NCBI RefSeq assembly: GCF_002119525.1
Contig: NZ_CP017916.1
Span: 434,001-498,000 of the forward strand
DNA: 64,000 nt
Reading direction: 5' to 3'
DNA from: Vibrio syngnathi
GTDB taxonomy: Bacteria; Pseudomonadota; Gammaproteobacteria; Enterobacterales; Vibrionaceae
Position numbers and translations under genes: made by a program. Below, piece by piece: positions 17,625 to 26,996 of this stretch. Position 1 is the first letter of the stretch, and the number at the start of each line of letters is the position of its first letter. The notes beneath the pieces were generated by a model. It was not told the origin of the DNA and did not search any database. It saw nothing but the letters and a program-made list of their open reading frames with translations.

Positions 17625-18639
17625 TACTTTTCTCCATCAAAATGGAAACAATGAATAGTGCTCCAAACGCGGTGGTGACAACACCAAGAGGCAGTTCTTG
17701 AGGTGCAACCAAAGTTCTTGCCAAAATATCACTTAATAGCATAAGCAAAGCCCCAATCAGCCCTGAAGTGATGAGTAACTTTTTGTGTAGTGGGCCGATG
17801 ATTTTTTTCGCGATATGAGGAACCATCAAGCCAATAAATCCGACGACACCGATGATAGAAACAAAACATGCAGTCGCAAAAGCGCAGACAATAAAGACAC
17901 CAGTTTGCAAGCGTTTTGTATCGACTCCCATCGTTTGTGCTACGTCGTCTCCCGCAAGTAAACAATCTAATTGACGATGTTTTAAGATACTGAGGGCTAT
18001 CAAGGCGAGAAGTCCAGCAAGCACAATTAACACATTGTCCCAGCGCGCATTCCCTAGGCCTCCTAACGACCAAAATAGAATCGAATGGGCAGCACGTTGG
18101 TCACCGTGGAAGACCAAGAAATTGGTTAAGGCTGTAAATAAGAATGAGATAGCCAGCCCAGCTAAAACAATTTGAGAAGACGCTTGCCCATTTACTTTTC
18201 TGACTAGAAATAGCACAGCCGAAGCCGAGATTATTCCGCCGATGAAAGCGGCGAGTGGAAGTGTCCAAATACCGATAGCGCTGCCGATGACTGTAATCAC
18301 AAACACAGCTCCAGTCGCTGCACCAGATGACAATCCAAAAATGAAGGGGTCGGCAAGGTCGTTTTTTGTGACGGTTTGTAATAACGCCCCCACAATACCC
18401 AATCCAGCACCGCAAATAATCGCGATGATTGTTCTTGGCAAGCGTAAATGCAGTACCACTTGATCTATCGGAGAGTCGATCTGTTGACTCATCGCAGCTG
18501 AAAAAATCGTAGCGACTTGTGTAAAAGATAGATTAACGCTGCCTAAACTCAGAGAAAGCATCGCTAAGAGGGCAAAAACAGAACTGAATACGCAGGTGTT
18601 CAGTACGGTTCGGTTTAGGTTAGTACTAAGACTTGTCAT
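17614..18639 (-). CDS. ABC importer permease, FecCD/BtuC family
   Basis: A 341-residue inner-membrane permease with about ten hydrophobic helices. Seen: LPRTIIAIICGAGLGIVGALLQ, the coupling-loop-type sequence near VGFIGLMVPHIAKKIIGP, and the C-terminal LPLGVVTTAFGALFIVSIL, all hallmarks of permeases for B12, iron siderophores and haem. Start 18639 (MTSLSTN) is preferred and overlaps the binding-protein gene by 14 bases; an alternative lies 11 codons upstream. Sequence alone does not decide the substrate; the linkage to cobC and cbi genes suggests a corrinoid or a B12 precursor. Confidence 0.85.
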   Translation of the reverse strand: MTSLSTNLNRTVLNTCVFSSVFALLAMLSLSLGSVNLSFTQVATIFSAAMSQQIDSPIDQVVLHLRLPRTIIAIICGAGLGIVGALLQTVTKNDLADPFIFGLSSGAATGAVFVITVIGSAIGIWTLPLAAFIGGIISASAVLFLVRKVNGQASSQIVLAGLAISFLFTALTNFLVFHGDQRAAHSILFWSLGGLGNARWDNVLIVLAGLLALIALSILKHRQLDCLLAGDDVAQTMGVDTKRLQTGVFIVCAFATACFVSIIGVVGFIGLMVPHIAKKIIGPLHKKLLITSGLIGALLMLLSDILARTLVAPQELPLGVVTTAFGALFIVSILMEKSNES

Positions 18640-19582
18640 GGATTTCTTGGATGCGCTGTGCCAGTTTTTCAATTGCAGCTATGTTTGCTGGCCCAGGAGT
18701 AATTTCCTCATAACGTAGAGGAAGGTATTGGGTCGTCTTTACCGCTGTGGTCAGTTTCATCGCTGGGTGTTGTTCCAAAAAGGCTTGCATGCCTTTAGCG
18801 CCTGTCCCATTTTGATAATCGAGAAGAATAATGACATCAGGGTTATGCATCGCAACTGACTCCCATGATGTGGTTCCCCAGCTGATATCCAGATCTTTCA
18901 TTACATTGTCGCCACCTGCCGCTTTTATCATGGCGCTCACTGTCGCGTATTTCCCGGCAGTGAATGGTTTATCTTCCCCTGAATCATACAAAAAGACTTT
19001 AAGCGGAGTTTGATTCTTGGTTTGCTGTTGAATCTGTACTAATTGCTCTTTCCACGTGGAAATCAGTGTTTGAGCTCTGTCTTGATGACCAAATAAAGTC
19101 GCAAGGCGTGTCACGTCATCGAACATCTGTTCCATGCTAGCTGGTTGCTTATCTTTACGGATGTGGCTGCAACTCTCATTCAGAATTAAAGTGTTAATGC
19201 CAAACTCTTTCAGTGAATCAGGCGTGACTGAGCCGCCCAGACGCATACCATAATTCCATCCTGCGAAGAAAACATCAGGGTTTGCATTAACTAACACCTC
19301 CAAAGACGGATATTTCGGTGCGAGCTCTGGAATGTTGCCCTGAAGGCGATTAAATTCAGGGGTCGTTTTGTAGTACCCGCTAATACCGGTCACTCCGATC
19401 ATATTCTCTTCAAGCCCGAGAGAAAATGCCATCTCAGACATATTGATATCGTGAGTGATTAAGGTTTTAGGCGACGTATCTAACGTAAGTGTCGAGTCGC
19501 AGTTTTCTACCGTGATTTGAGCTTGTGCGGACATGGAAAGTAAGAAAGTAAAAGTTAAAGCTGATGCTGATAATTTATTCAT
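18626..19582 (-). CDS. Periplasmic substrate-binding protein, FecB/BtuF class
   Basis: A class-III (helical-backbone) binding protein of 318 residues. Seen: a signal peptide ending at SAQA-QIT; an N-terminal lobe with LITHDINMSEMAFSLGLEENMIGV; the central LEVLVNANPDVFFAGW, typical of this family; and a C-terminal lobe with NPDVIILLDYQNG. Tandem residues around ENCDSTLTL resemble iron/corrinoid binders. It is encoded between the ATPase and permease genes with overlaps on both sides. Likely ligand: cobalamin, cobinamide or another metal chelate; cobinamide or dietary corrinoid is favoured only by context. Confidence 0.83.
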   Translation of the reverse strand: MNKLSASALTFTFLLSMSAQAQITVENCDSTLTLDTSPKTLITHDINMSEMAFSLGLEENMIGVTGISGYYKTTPEFNRLQGNIPELAPKYPSLEVLVNANPDVFFAGWNYGMRLGGSVTPDSLKEFGINTLILNESCSHIRKDKQPASMEQMFDDVTRLATLFGHQDRAQTLISTWKEQLVQIQQQTKNQTPLKVFLYDSGEDKPFTAGKYATVSAMIKAAGGDNVMKDLDISWGTTSWESVAMHNPDVIILLDYQNGTGAKGMQAFLEQHPAMKLTTAVKTTQYLPLRYEEITPGPANIAAIEKLAQRIQEIHDKS

Positions 19583-20337
19583 GAAAGATCCTGTCCTTGG
19601 TCGAGTTCAATGTCGAAAAACTTACTTGTTTTCTGTGTGCGCTTATTGGTTGTGCTGATTAAATCTACTTCAAAAATCGGCTGAAGCTGTTTGTGGGTCA
19701 GTAGCTCTTCTACTTTTCCTTTCGCGACCAGTTCACCGTGTTCCAAAATCACAATGTGCGTCGCGAATTTGGCAGCAAGGGAAATATCATGCAGTGAGCA
19801 AATCAGTGTTTTACCCAGTTCTTTCAATAGCGATAAGACTTCCCCTTGAGCGCATGGGTCTAAGTGGTTTAGAGGCTCATCCAATACCAGGAACTCGGCG
19901 TTCTGACATAAAGATCGTGCAATATGCGCTCGCTGCTTCTGGCCTCCTGAAAGCTGTCCCATTCTTCGTTCGAGGAAAGTATCAATCTTTAGTGCTTTAC
20001 TGATTTGGTCAACTGAAAAGCTAGAAGTGGCTTGATGAGAAGCGGTAAGTTGAATGTACTCTCTTAGAGCTAAACGGCTATCCACTTGACTGTGCTGTGG
20101 AAGGTAACTGATTTGTTTTGCTCTTTGCTGGCAAGTTAGTTTACTTAGTGGCAATTGGTTTATTACGACTTCGCCTTTGAAGGGAAGCAAATTAACCAGC
20201 GCCTTTAATAGCGTGGTTTTTCCAGAACCATTGCGTCCAATGACTACCCAGCGCTCACCTTGACTAATTTTCAGATCGAGTGGGTGTAGTCGTTGAGTGT
20301 TTTGTTGTTGAACAGAAAGTCTGTGGCAATAAAACAT
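19579..20337 (-). CDS. ABC importer ATPase, FecE/BtuD family
   Basis: A 252-residue nucleotide-binding subunit. Seen: Walker A GRNGSGKTTLLKAL, Q-loop around ISYLPQH, signature LSGGQKQRAHIARSL, Walker B FLVLDEPLNHLD and the switch histidine in ICSLHDISLA. It is the first gene of the minus-strand importer operon; its stop overlaps the binding-protein start by 4 bases. No riboswitch is visible upstream of it. Confidence 0.88.
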   Translation of the reverse strand: MFYCHRLSVQQQNTQRLHPLDLKISQGERWVVIGRNGSGKTTLLKALVNLLPFKGEVVINQLPLSKLTCQQRAKQISYLPQHSQVDSRLALREYIQLTASHQATSSFSVDQISKALKIDTFLERRMGQLSGGQKQRAHIARSLCQNAEFLVLDEPLNHLDPCAQGEVLSLLKELGKTLICSLHDISLAAKFATHIVILEHGELVAKGKVEELLTHKQLQPIFEVDLISTTNKRTQKTSKFFDIELDQGQDLS

Positions 20338-20494
20338 GAGTTACTGAGAATGGTTTGTTTTTAACAAGTGCCATTACATTAAAATTTAAACGTTTACGTA
20401 ACATTGATCTCAGCACGTAAAATCCCCACAATTATTAAAATAAACTATTAGTTAACGCTTGTATTACTTGAAAGGGTTAGGATTGATTAGTGAA

Positions 20495-20607
20495 AGAATA
20501 GAAGAATAGAAGAATAGAAGAATAGAAGAATAGAAGAATAGAAGAATAGAAGAATAGAAGAATAGAAGAATAGAAGAATAGAAGAATAGAAGAATAGAAG
20601 AATAGAA
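20495..20607. repeat. 8-bp tandem repeat, about 14 copies of GAAGAATA
   Basis: A 113-base perfect run of the octamer GAAGAATA fills the space between the importer promoter region and the metK terminator. All units are identical, suggesting recent slippage expansion. No gene reads through it with confidence. Confidence 0.97.
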
Positions 20608-20610
20608 AGC

Positions 20611-20638
20611 AAAAAGCCTCTGAGAGCAGAGGCTTTTA
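20611..20638. terminator. metK: metK terminator
   Basis: AAAAGCCTCTG and CAGAGGCTTTT form a perfect stem just downstream of the metK stop on the minus strand and end in a T-run on that strand. Confidence 0.88.
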
Positions 20639-20672
20639 AAATTACGTTGTAGCTAGGCGTGTTGCGTAATGC

Positions 20673-21824
20673 TTACAGGCCTGCGAAGTCCGCTAGGATT
20701 GCTGCTTTATCAGTAGCTTCCCAAGGGAACTCTTCGCGACCGAAGTGGCCGTATGCAGCTGTCTGCTTGTAGATAGGCTGAAGCAGGTTCAGCATCTCTT
20801 GAAGACCGTATGGACGTAGGTCGAAGTTTTGACGAACCGCTTCAATGATGATTTCGTGAGCTACTTTCTCAGTACCGAACGTTTCAACCATGATAGAGGT
20901 TGGATCTGCAACACCAATAGCGTAAGACAGTTGAATCTCACAACGGTCAGCCATGCCAGCAGCAACGATGTTTTTCGCTACATAACGCGCTGCGTAAGCT
21001 GCAGAACGGTCAACTTTTGATGGATCTTTACCAGAGAATGCACCGCCACCGTGACGAGCTGCGCCGCCGTAGGTATCAACGATGATCTTACGACCTGTTA
21101 GACCACAGTCACCCATTGGACCACCGATTACGAAACGGCCTGTTGGGTTGATGAAGAAGTTAGTGTCTTTGTTGATCCACTCAGCAGGAAGTACTGGCTT
21201 GATGATCTCTTCCATTACCGCTTCACGTAGGTCAGGTGTTGTTACTGAATCACAGTGTTGAGTTGAAAGAACAACAGCGTCGATACCAACGATCTTACCT
21301 TGGTCGTATTGGAAGGTTACTTGAGATTTCGCATCTGGGCGAAGGAAGTCAAGCTTGCCGCTCTTACGGACTTCAGCTTGCTTCTTAACAAGCAGGTGAG
21401 AGTAAGTAATTGGAGCTGGCATTAGGATTGGCGTTTCGTTAGTTGCGTAACCAAACATGATGCCTTGGTCGCCCGCACCTTGATCTTTAGGATCCGCTTT
21501 ATCAACACCTTGGTTGATGTCTGGAGACTGCTTACCAATGGTATTTAGTACAGCACAAGAGTCAGCGTCAAAGCCCATATCAGAATGAACGTAACCAATT
21601 TCACGTACTGTTTCACGAGTGATTTCTTCGATATCAACCCATGCTGACGTAGTTACTTCACCACCAACCATAACCATGCCGGTTTTTACGTAAGTCTCAC
21701 AAGCAACACGTGCTTTTGGATCTTGTTCAATGATGGCATCAAGAACAGCATCTGAGATTTGGTCTGCAATTTTATCTGGATGGCCTTCTGATACAGATTC
21801 AGAAGTGAATAGGTGCTTAGCCAT
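20673..21824 (-). CDS. metK: S-adenosylmethionine synthetase
   Basis: MetK makes SAM from methionine and ATP. Seen in 383 residues: the N-terminal [21 protein letters not shown] substrate block, GEVTTSAW, the [12 protein letters not shown] signature and [19 protein letters not shown] phosphate-binding block. Length and blocks match the bacterial enzyme throughout. It is divergent from tkt and preceded by a probable MetJ operator. The SAM it makes feeds the six methylations of the neighbouring corrin pathway, although no co-regulation is visible. Confidence 0.98.
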   Translation of the reverse strand: MAKHLFTSESVSEGHPDKIADQISDAVLDAIIEQDPKARVACETYVKTGMVMVGGEVTTSAWVDIEEITRETVREIGYVHSDMGFDADSCAVLNTIGKQSPDINQGVDKADPKDQGAGDQGIMFGYATNETPILMPAPITYSHLLVKKQAEVRKSGKLDFLRPDAKSQVTFQYDQGKIVGIDAVVLSTQHCDSVTTPDLREAVMEEIIKPVLPAEWINKDTNFFINPTGRFVIGGPMGDCGLTGRKIIVDTYGGAARHGGGAFSGKDPSKVDRSAAYAARYVAKNIVAAGMADRCEIQLSYAIGVADPTSIMVETFGTEKVAHEIIIEAVRQNFDLRPYGLQEMLNLLQPIYKQTAAYGHFGREEFPWEATDKAAILADFAGL

Positions 21825-22200
21825 GAGAGCTCCACTTTTAGTTTAGTTTTTAGTTGCAAATAGTTAAATGCAAATAATTTATGCCGTCGCAATCAAGGAA
21901 GCGCCGCCATTAAATACAGTATATTTTGTAGGTGTTTCTACATCTAGACGGCTATTTTAAATTCCAACGGTCGAATTACAAGCTCTTTTTTATGATATGT
22001 CATAACCAAACGTTTGCGTGTTGGTTGTGGAAAGCCATGTTAAGTGATGTAAATGATCGAAAATTGCGGAAAATGACCGTTAAAGTGCCAGTAAAACGTT
22101 TGCAGTCGCTATAGTCGTTTGAGAGAATACCCGCGCTAATAAAAATGAAAACTTTAGCATCCATCTCTTTTTTAAATCGCTTATGTAACCAGGAGCAGAC
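21825..22200. other. Divergent metK-tkt promoter region
   Basis: It contains the MetJ-type operator (listed separately), AT-rich promoter-like DNA for both genes, and AGGAG before the tkt ATG. No ORF or RNA gene was recognised. Confidence 0.6.
21938..21953. promoter_or_regulatory. Probable tandem MetJ box upstream of metK
   Basis: Read on the minus strand the site is AGCCGTCT followed by AGATGTAG, two adjacent 8-mers matching the met-box consensus AGACGTCT at 7/8 and 5/8. The position, about 115 bases upstream of metK, suits repression by MetJ-SAM as in enterobacteria. Confidence 0.7.
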
Positions 22201-24195
22201 ATGCCTTCTCGTAAAGATCTAGCCAATGCAATCCGCGCACTTAGCATGGACGGTGTTCAACAAGCAAATTCAGGCCACCCTGGCGCACCTATGGGTATGG
22301 CTGACATCGCTGAAGTTCTTTGGCGTGGCCACTTGAACCACAACCCAGCAAACCCAGAGTGGGCTGATCGTGACCGTTTTATCCTGTCTAACGGCCATGG
22401 TTCTATGCTGATTTACTCTCTGCTTCATTTAGCAGGTTACGAGCTTTCAATTGAAGATCTAAAAAACTTCCGTCAACTGCACTCTAAGACTCCAGGTCAC
22501 CCAGAGTACGGTTACGCTCCTGGTATCGAGACAACAACTGGTCCTCTGGGCCAAGGCATCACCAACGCTGTTGGTATGGCAATGGCTGAGAAAGCATTGG
22601 CTGCACAGTTCAACAAAGAAGGCCACGACATCGTAGACCACTTCACTTATGCATTCATGGGTGATGGTTGTCTGATGGAAGGTATCTCTCACGAAGCATG
22701 TTCTCTAGCGGGTACGCTAGGTCTTGGTAAGCTAGTCGCTTTCTGGGATGACAACGGCATCTCTATCGATGGTGAAGTTGAAGGTTGGTTCTCTGACGAT
22801 ACACCTAAGCGTTTTGAAGCATACGGCTGGCACGTAATCCCTGCAGTAGATGGTCACGATGCTGACGCTATCAATGCAGCGATTGAAGCGGCTAAAGCTG
22901 ACCCTCGTCCAACGCTTATCTGTACTAAAACTATCATCGGTTTTGGTTCGCCAAACAAAGCGGGTACGCATGATTGTCACGGTGCTCCACTAGGCGCTGA
23001 TGAAATCACAGCAACTAAAGCAGCATTGGGTTGGGAACACGGCCCGTTCGAAATCCCAGCGGATATCGCAGCTGAGTGGAACGCGAAAGAAGCAGGCGCA
23101 GCGAAAGAAGCAGCGTGGAACGCTAAGTTTGACGCATACGCCGCGGCTTACCCTGAGCTAGCAGCAGAATTCAAACGTCGTACTAACGGCGAACTACCAG
23201 CTGAGTGGGAAGAGAAAGCAAACGCAATCATTGCTGATCTTCAAGCTAACCCAGCAAACATCGCTTCACGTAAAGCATCTCAAAACGCACTAGAAGCGTT
23301 TGGTCAAATGCTTCCAGAATTCATGGGCGGCTCTGCTGACCTTGCGCCTTCTAACCTGACTATGTGGTCTGGTTCTAAGTCTCTTGAAGCAACTGACTTC
23401 TCTGGTAACTACATCCACTACGGTGTACGTGAATTCGGTATGACGGCTATCATGAACGGTATCGCTCTGCACGGTGGTTTTGTACCGTATGGTGCAACGT
23501 TCCTAATGTTCATGGAATACGCGCGTAACGCAATGCGTATGGCTGCTCTGATGAAAGTTCAGAACATCCAAGTTTACACGCACGATTCTATCGGCCTAGG
23601 CGAAGATGGCCCTACTCACCAACCGGTTGAGCAGATCGCGTCTCTACGTCTGACTCCAAACATGAGCACATGGCGTCCATGTGACCAAGTTGAATCTGCA
23701 GTGGCTTGGAAACTGGCTATTGAGCGTAAAGATGGTCCTTCATCTCTAATCTTCTCTCGTCAAAACCTTGCACAACAAGATCGTAATGTTGAGCAAGTTG
23801 CAAACATCGCTAAGGGTGGTTACATCCTGAAAGATTGTGAAGGCAAGCCAGAGCTAATCATCATTGCAACTGGTTCTGAAGTTGAGCTTGCTGTTGAAGC
23901 TGCAGCACAACTAACCGCTGAAGGTAAAGCGGTACGCGTAGTATCTATGCCTGCAACTGACGCATTCGATAAGCAAGACGCTGAATACCGTGAGTCTGTA
24001 CTTCCATCTGACGTTACTGCTCGTATCGCTGTTGAAGCTGGCATTGCTGACTTCTGGTACAAGTACGTTGGTTTCGGTGGCAAGATCATCGGTATGACAA
24101 CGTTCGGCGAATCTGCACCAGCAGGCGAGCTATTCAAAATGTTCGGTTTCACTACTGAGAACGTAGTAAAGACAGCTAAAGAATTATTAGCGTAA
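22201..24195 (+). CDS. tkt: Transketolase
   Basis: A TPP-dependent enzyme of the non-oxidative pentose phosphate pathway, 664 residues. Seen: [19 protein letters not shown], the TPP/Mg motif [18 protein letters not shown]...[19 protein letters not shown] in the pyrimidine-binding domain, and the C-terminal domain with [16 protein letters not shown]. Codon use is highly biased, as for an abundant protein. AGGAG precedes the ATG and a strong terminator follows. Confidence 0.98.
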   Translation: MPSRKDLANAIRALSMDGVQQANSGHPGAPMGMADIAEVLWRGHLNHNPANPEWADRDRFILSNGHGSMLIYSLLHLAGYELSIEDLKNFRQLHSKTPGHPEYGYAPGIETTTGPLGQGITNAVGMAMAEKALAAQFNKEGHDIVDHFTYAFMGDGCLMEGISHEACSLAGTLGLGKLVAFWDDNGISIDGEVEGWFSDDTPKRFEAYGWHVIPAVDGHDADAINAAIEAAKADPRPTLICTKTIIGFGSPNKAGTHDCHGAPLGADEITATKAALGWEHGPFEIPADIAAEWNAKEAGAAKEAAWNAKFDAYAAAYPELAAEFKRRTNGELPAEWEEKANAIIADLQANPANIASRKASQNALEAFGQMLPEFMGGSADLAPSNLTMWSGSKSLEATDFSGNYIHYGVREFGMTAIMNGIALHGGFVPYGATFLMFMEYARNAMRMAALMKVQNIQVYTHDSIGLGEDGPTHQPVEQIASLRLTPNMSTWRPCDQVESAVAWKLAIERKDGPSSLIFSRQNLAQQDRNVEQVANIAKGGYILKDCEGKPELIIIATGSEVELAVEAAAQLTAEGKAVRVVSMPATDAFDKQDAEYRESVLPSDVTARIAVEAGIADFWYKYVGFGGKIIGMTTFGESAPAGELFKMFGFTTENVVKTAKELLA

Positions 24196-24215
24196 AGTCC
24201 GCTTATAAATAAGAG

Positions 24216-24244
24216 AAAACGGAGCCAAGTGGCTCCGTTTTTTT
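24216..24244 (+). terminator. tkt: tkt terminator
   Basis: AACGGAGCC-AAGT-GGCTCCGTT followed by a run of T, 20 bases after the tkt stop. Confidence 0.92.
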
Positions 24245-24283
24245 ATGCGTGCAATATTGAACCTAATGCTGATACAAATGAAC

Positions 24284-24520
24284 TTATTCGAATTCATTTC
24301 CCCAGCTATCCACTTCTTGAGTGCCACATACTTTACATTTCACATAACGATCCATGTCGTAGTAATGCCCACCATTCACTATCGAATGAACAAATAATTT
24401 AATACGACCAAGCACTGAATGATCAATATCATAACTACTGTCTTTTCGAACGAGAACTTCACTATGTGGTGTCTCTTTATTGCACTTCTTACACAAATGA
24501 GTCGCTGGGTATCCAGACAT
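24284..24520 (-). CDS. Small zinc-ribbon-like hypothetical protein
   Basis: A 78-residue protein starting at MSGYPATHLCKKC, with a good ribosome site (GGAAAGG) directly upstream of the 24520 ATG. Two CxxC knuckles, CKKC near the start and CKVC near the end, about 50 residues apart, suggest one zinc ribbon. I do not recognise a named family. It stands alone, convergent to tkt and divergent from the two-component operon. Role unknown; nucleic-acid or protein binding is only a guess. Confidence 0.68.
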   Translation of the reverse strand: MSGYPATHLCKKCNKETPHSEVLVRKDSSYDIDHSVLGRIKLFVHSIVNGGHYYDMDRYVKCKVCGTQEVDSWGNEFE

Positions 24521-24556
24521 AACCTTTCCTTTGGTTGAATAAACGAGGAAAAACAA

Positions 24557-24861
24557 ACAGCCGCAGATTCAGGTTTCTCATTAGATTTTATTTGTATATT
24601 AAATGTTATTCATCTGCCTAGTACTGATGCTTAATTTGGCGAGAGTAGTCACTGTATCTAATGTACAAATGAATCGGATTTTTGCATATATAGAGAAATG
24701 TGTGAGGGGATGTACTAACGTCACGTAATGACAAAGTGTGCTTTATTTGTAACTGACAGCTTACATTGTGGAGTTTGAACGCATTTCATCACTCATGTTC
24801 TTGAAATGAATGAGGAAGTGAGCGAATGTATCCATAATCATTTAGTGGCATAGGTTGGGTC
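24557..24861. other. Intergenic region upstream of the two-component operon
   Basis: 305 bases of AT-rich DNA between divergent genes. It holds the TGTAA-N8-TTACA motif listed separately. GTTGGGTC precedes the regulator ATG. No other ORF or RNA was recognised. Confidence 0.5.
24744..24766. promoter_or_regulatory. Candidate regulator site upstream of the response-regulator operon
   Basis: TATTTGTAAC followed by TTACA forms TGTAA-N8-TTACA, about 100 bases before the response-regulator start. The same 10-mer TATTTGTAAC occurs before the PTS gene 3.6 kb away. Binding by the local regulator is an inference. Confidence 0.35.
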
Positions 24862-25566
24862 ATGGCTAATAAGATTATTTTGATTGTGGATGATAATCAG
24901 GAAATTCTCGATGCTTTAAGCGAATATCTAGAACGCTCAAGCTTCACTGTGATTACTGCACTTGAAGGTAACGCGATGTGGAAACAGCTAGAAACTGTCA
25001 CCCCAGACCTCATTATTTTAGACATCATGCTACCAGGAGATGATGGCTTAACTTTGTGCCAAAAGTTACGCTTACGATCTCAAGTCCCTATTATTATGCT
25101 AACCGCAGTAACTGATGATGCAGATCGTATTGCGGGGTTAGAAATTGGCGCTGATGATTACATAACCAAGTCGTTTAACCCTCGTGAACTATTAGCAAGA
25201 ATCAAAGCTCTACTCAGGCGTTCAACATTCAGTCACAGCACAAATGAACGTAAGTTAAAATTTATGGATTGGACGTTCGATACCCTAAAACGACAATTGA
25301 AACATGAAGATGGTGAGGCAGTCTCTCTTTCTAGCGCCGATTATAACTTGCTTACCCTTATGCTTGACTCTCCCAATCAATTATTAAGTCGTAATGACAT
25401 TGCACAAGCACTCTGGGGGAGGGATGCAGAGCCACTAGAGAGAGGGATCGATGTACAAATTAGCCGGTTGAGAAGGCAATTGAGGGACGATGATAGAAAT
25501 ACGATTATGACGGTGAGGCATCGTGGCTACATGCTTGTGATCGACTCTCATGGACTTCAATGTTGA
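24862..25566 (+). CDS. OmpR-family response regulator (GltR-like)
   Basis: A 234-residue response regulator. Receiver domain: acidic pair Asp10/Asp11, phospho-acceptor Asp54 in LIILDIMLPGDDG, Thr81 and Lys103. The C-terminal winged-helix domain (about 135-230) contains LSSADYNLLTLML, ALWGRDAEPLERGIDVQISRLRRQL and IMTVRHRGYML, standard for OmpR/PhoB types. It overlaps the kinase gene by 7 bases. Inferred from the linked glucose-type binding protein and PTS gene: it controls sugar uptake, as GltR does in pseudomonads. Confidence 0.9.
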   Translation: MANKIILIVDDNQEILDALSEYLERSSFTVITALEGNAMWKQLETVTPDLIILDIMLPGDDGLTLCQKLRLRSQVPIIMLTAVTDDADRIAGLEIGADDYITKSFNPRELLARIKALLRRSTFSHSTNERKLKFMDWTFDTLKRQLKHEDGEAVSLSSADYNLLTLMLDSPNQLLSRNDIAQALWGRDAEPLERGIDVQISRLRRQLRDDDRNTIMTVRHRGYMLVIDSHGLQC

Positions 25567-26996
25567 AAAAAAACTTCTTTCAGTCAATGGTCGTACGTAT
25601 TACGTTGTCTACGTTCTTGGTTATTGTCATGGCTGAAGTTCTGGCAGGTGCAGCTTGGTTTTCCACTACCTCGGTATCTAAACGAGAATCGGCGAGCCAT
25701 GCTATGTTTGCGATAGCCTCTGCAGCTTCGGACACGATAAATTACTTTTCAGGGCTTCCAGTCAATTATCGTCATTTGGTTCTCGATCAATTACGAAATA
25801 TTGGGGGAACACGATTCTTTATTTCCATGAATAATCATAGGCTTCCTGTTCCTTCGCTTAGTCATCACTCTTTAGTGCCTCAAATGCAGGTGCAAGCATC
25901 AGATCTTTTAGAACAACAACTTAAAACGTCACACTCAGTACATGTCACTTTGACCAAGCGAGACGATCTTCTATTGTTTAACTCAGGTATCAAGCTGAAT
26001 GAGCTGCCTGCATTGTGGAAAGATTACAGCTTAGTGTTAGGTAAGCTCGATCTCCCAATAGCGGTTATTCAAGTTCAACTAGAAAATAATGAGTGGCTCT
26101 ATTTAGCGACCGTTATTCCTCTGTCTTTCGATAGCTTGACCGATAAATTTATTGATAGTCGCCAGATCACCTTTCTTTTAATTGTCACTTTTATGCTAAT
26201 GGGGGTCTCTTACGTCGTGCTACAAAAAGAAATTCGTCCTTTTCGATCTCTTGCTCGCTCCGCAACGCTTATGGGGTCGGAAATGCAGATTGAAGAAATC
26301 AAAGAAGAAGGAAGTTCAGAAACCAGAGCTGCGATCCATGCTTTCAACAAAATGAATCGTCGTATTAAAGCGAACTTACGTGACCGAAATATGTTCTTTA
26401 ATGCTATTTCACATGACATCAAAACACCTCTAGCCTGCTTAAAACTTCGTACAGAAATGCTCAGCGACAATACGACAAGGCTTAAATTTGAAAAGCTGTT
26501 GAATGAAGTCGAGATGATGTTAAACGGAGCGTTACAGTGCATGCGAGATAATGATATTCATGAAGAATTTGAGTGGATAGACATGAATGATATTTTTGAA
26601 CAATGTGCGGCTATTCATAACAAAAACAACTTATGTGTAAATCTTGTCGATATGCCAGATGTTAAATTCTACGGTAAACCATTAGCAATTAAGCGTTGTC
26701 TCTTTAATTTGGTAGATAATGGCATTAAATATGGGGATGTCGTGAATATCAGCATGTTTGTTAACTCTGATTCTATTCATATTGTACTGCGCGATTCAGG
26801 TGCAGGGATTGACGAAAGCATACTAGAAAAAGTATTTGAGCCTTATTTTAGAGGTAGCGATTCAAGCGTGGATGGGTCCGGTTTAGGCTTGGCAATTTCC
26901 CGCAGTATCGCAAGAAGCCATGGAGGGGATATTAAATTATCGAATGCACCAGAAGGAGGGCTAGAAGTCGACATTATTTTGGTAAGCAGCTTATGA
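25560..26996 (+). CDS. Membrane sensor histidine kinase (GtrS-like)
   Basis: A 478-residue kinase that should phosphorylate the preceding regulator. Seen: TM1 at about 13-34, a periplasmic sensor region at about 35-200 with GLPVNYRHLVLDQLRNIGGTR, TM2 at about 203-221, a HAMP-like linker, the phospho-acceptor His285 in ISHDIKTPL, N-box NLVDNGIKYG, G1 DSGAGI and G2 DGSGLGLAIS. The LRNIGGTRFF block resembles periplasmic regions of glucose-responsive kinases in pseudomonads (from memory). It overlaps the next gene by ATGA, so the binding protein is made with the kinase. Confidence 0.9.
   Translation: MLKKNFFQSMVVRITLSTFLVIVMAEVLAGAAWFSTTSVSKRESASHAMFAIASAASDTINYFSGLPVNYRHLVLDQLRNIGGTRFFISMNNHRLPVPSLSHHSLVPQMQVQASDLLEQQLKTSHSVHVTLTKRDDLLLFNSGIKLNELPALWKDYSLVLGKLDLPIAVIQVQLENNEWLYLATVIPLSFDSLTDKFIDSRQITFLLIVTFMLMGVSYVVLQKEIRPFRSLARSATLMGSEMQIEEIKEEGSSETRAAIHAFNKMNRRIKANLRDRNMFFNAISHDIKTPLACLKLRTEMLSDNTTRLKFEKLLNEVEMMLNGALQCMRDNDIHEEFEWIDMNDIFEQCAAIHNKNNLCVNLVDMPDVKFYGKPLAIKRCLFNLVDNGIKYGDVVNISMFVNSDSIHIVLRDSGAGIDESILEKVFEPYFRGSDSSVDGSGLGLAISRSIARSHGGDIKLSNAPEGGLEVDIILVSSL

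Larger units (their letters stand above)
20338..20672. other. Intergenic region between the importer operon and metK
   Basis: About 150 bases of AT-rich DNA upstream of the ATPase gene hold its likely promoter; I see no B12 element there. The rest is the octamer array and the metK terminator, listed separately. Confidence 0.6.

Noticed and set aside
20338..20494. Search for a second cobalamin riboswitch before the importer operon
   Set aside because: None of the conserved B12-element blocks were found on the minus strand here.
20495..20607. Octamer array considered as a CRISPR
   Set aside because: Copies are contiguous with no spacers. The same holds for the 17-bp and 14-bp arrays.
21825..21937. 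SAM riboswitch before metK
   Set aside because: No SAM-box helices were recognised; a MetJ-type operator explains control better.
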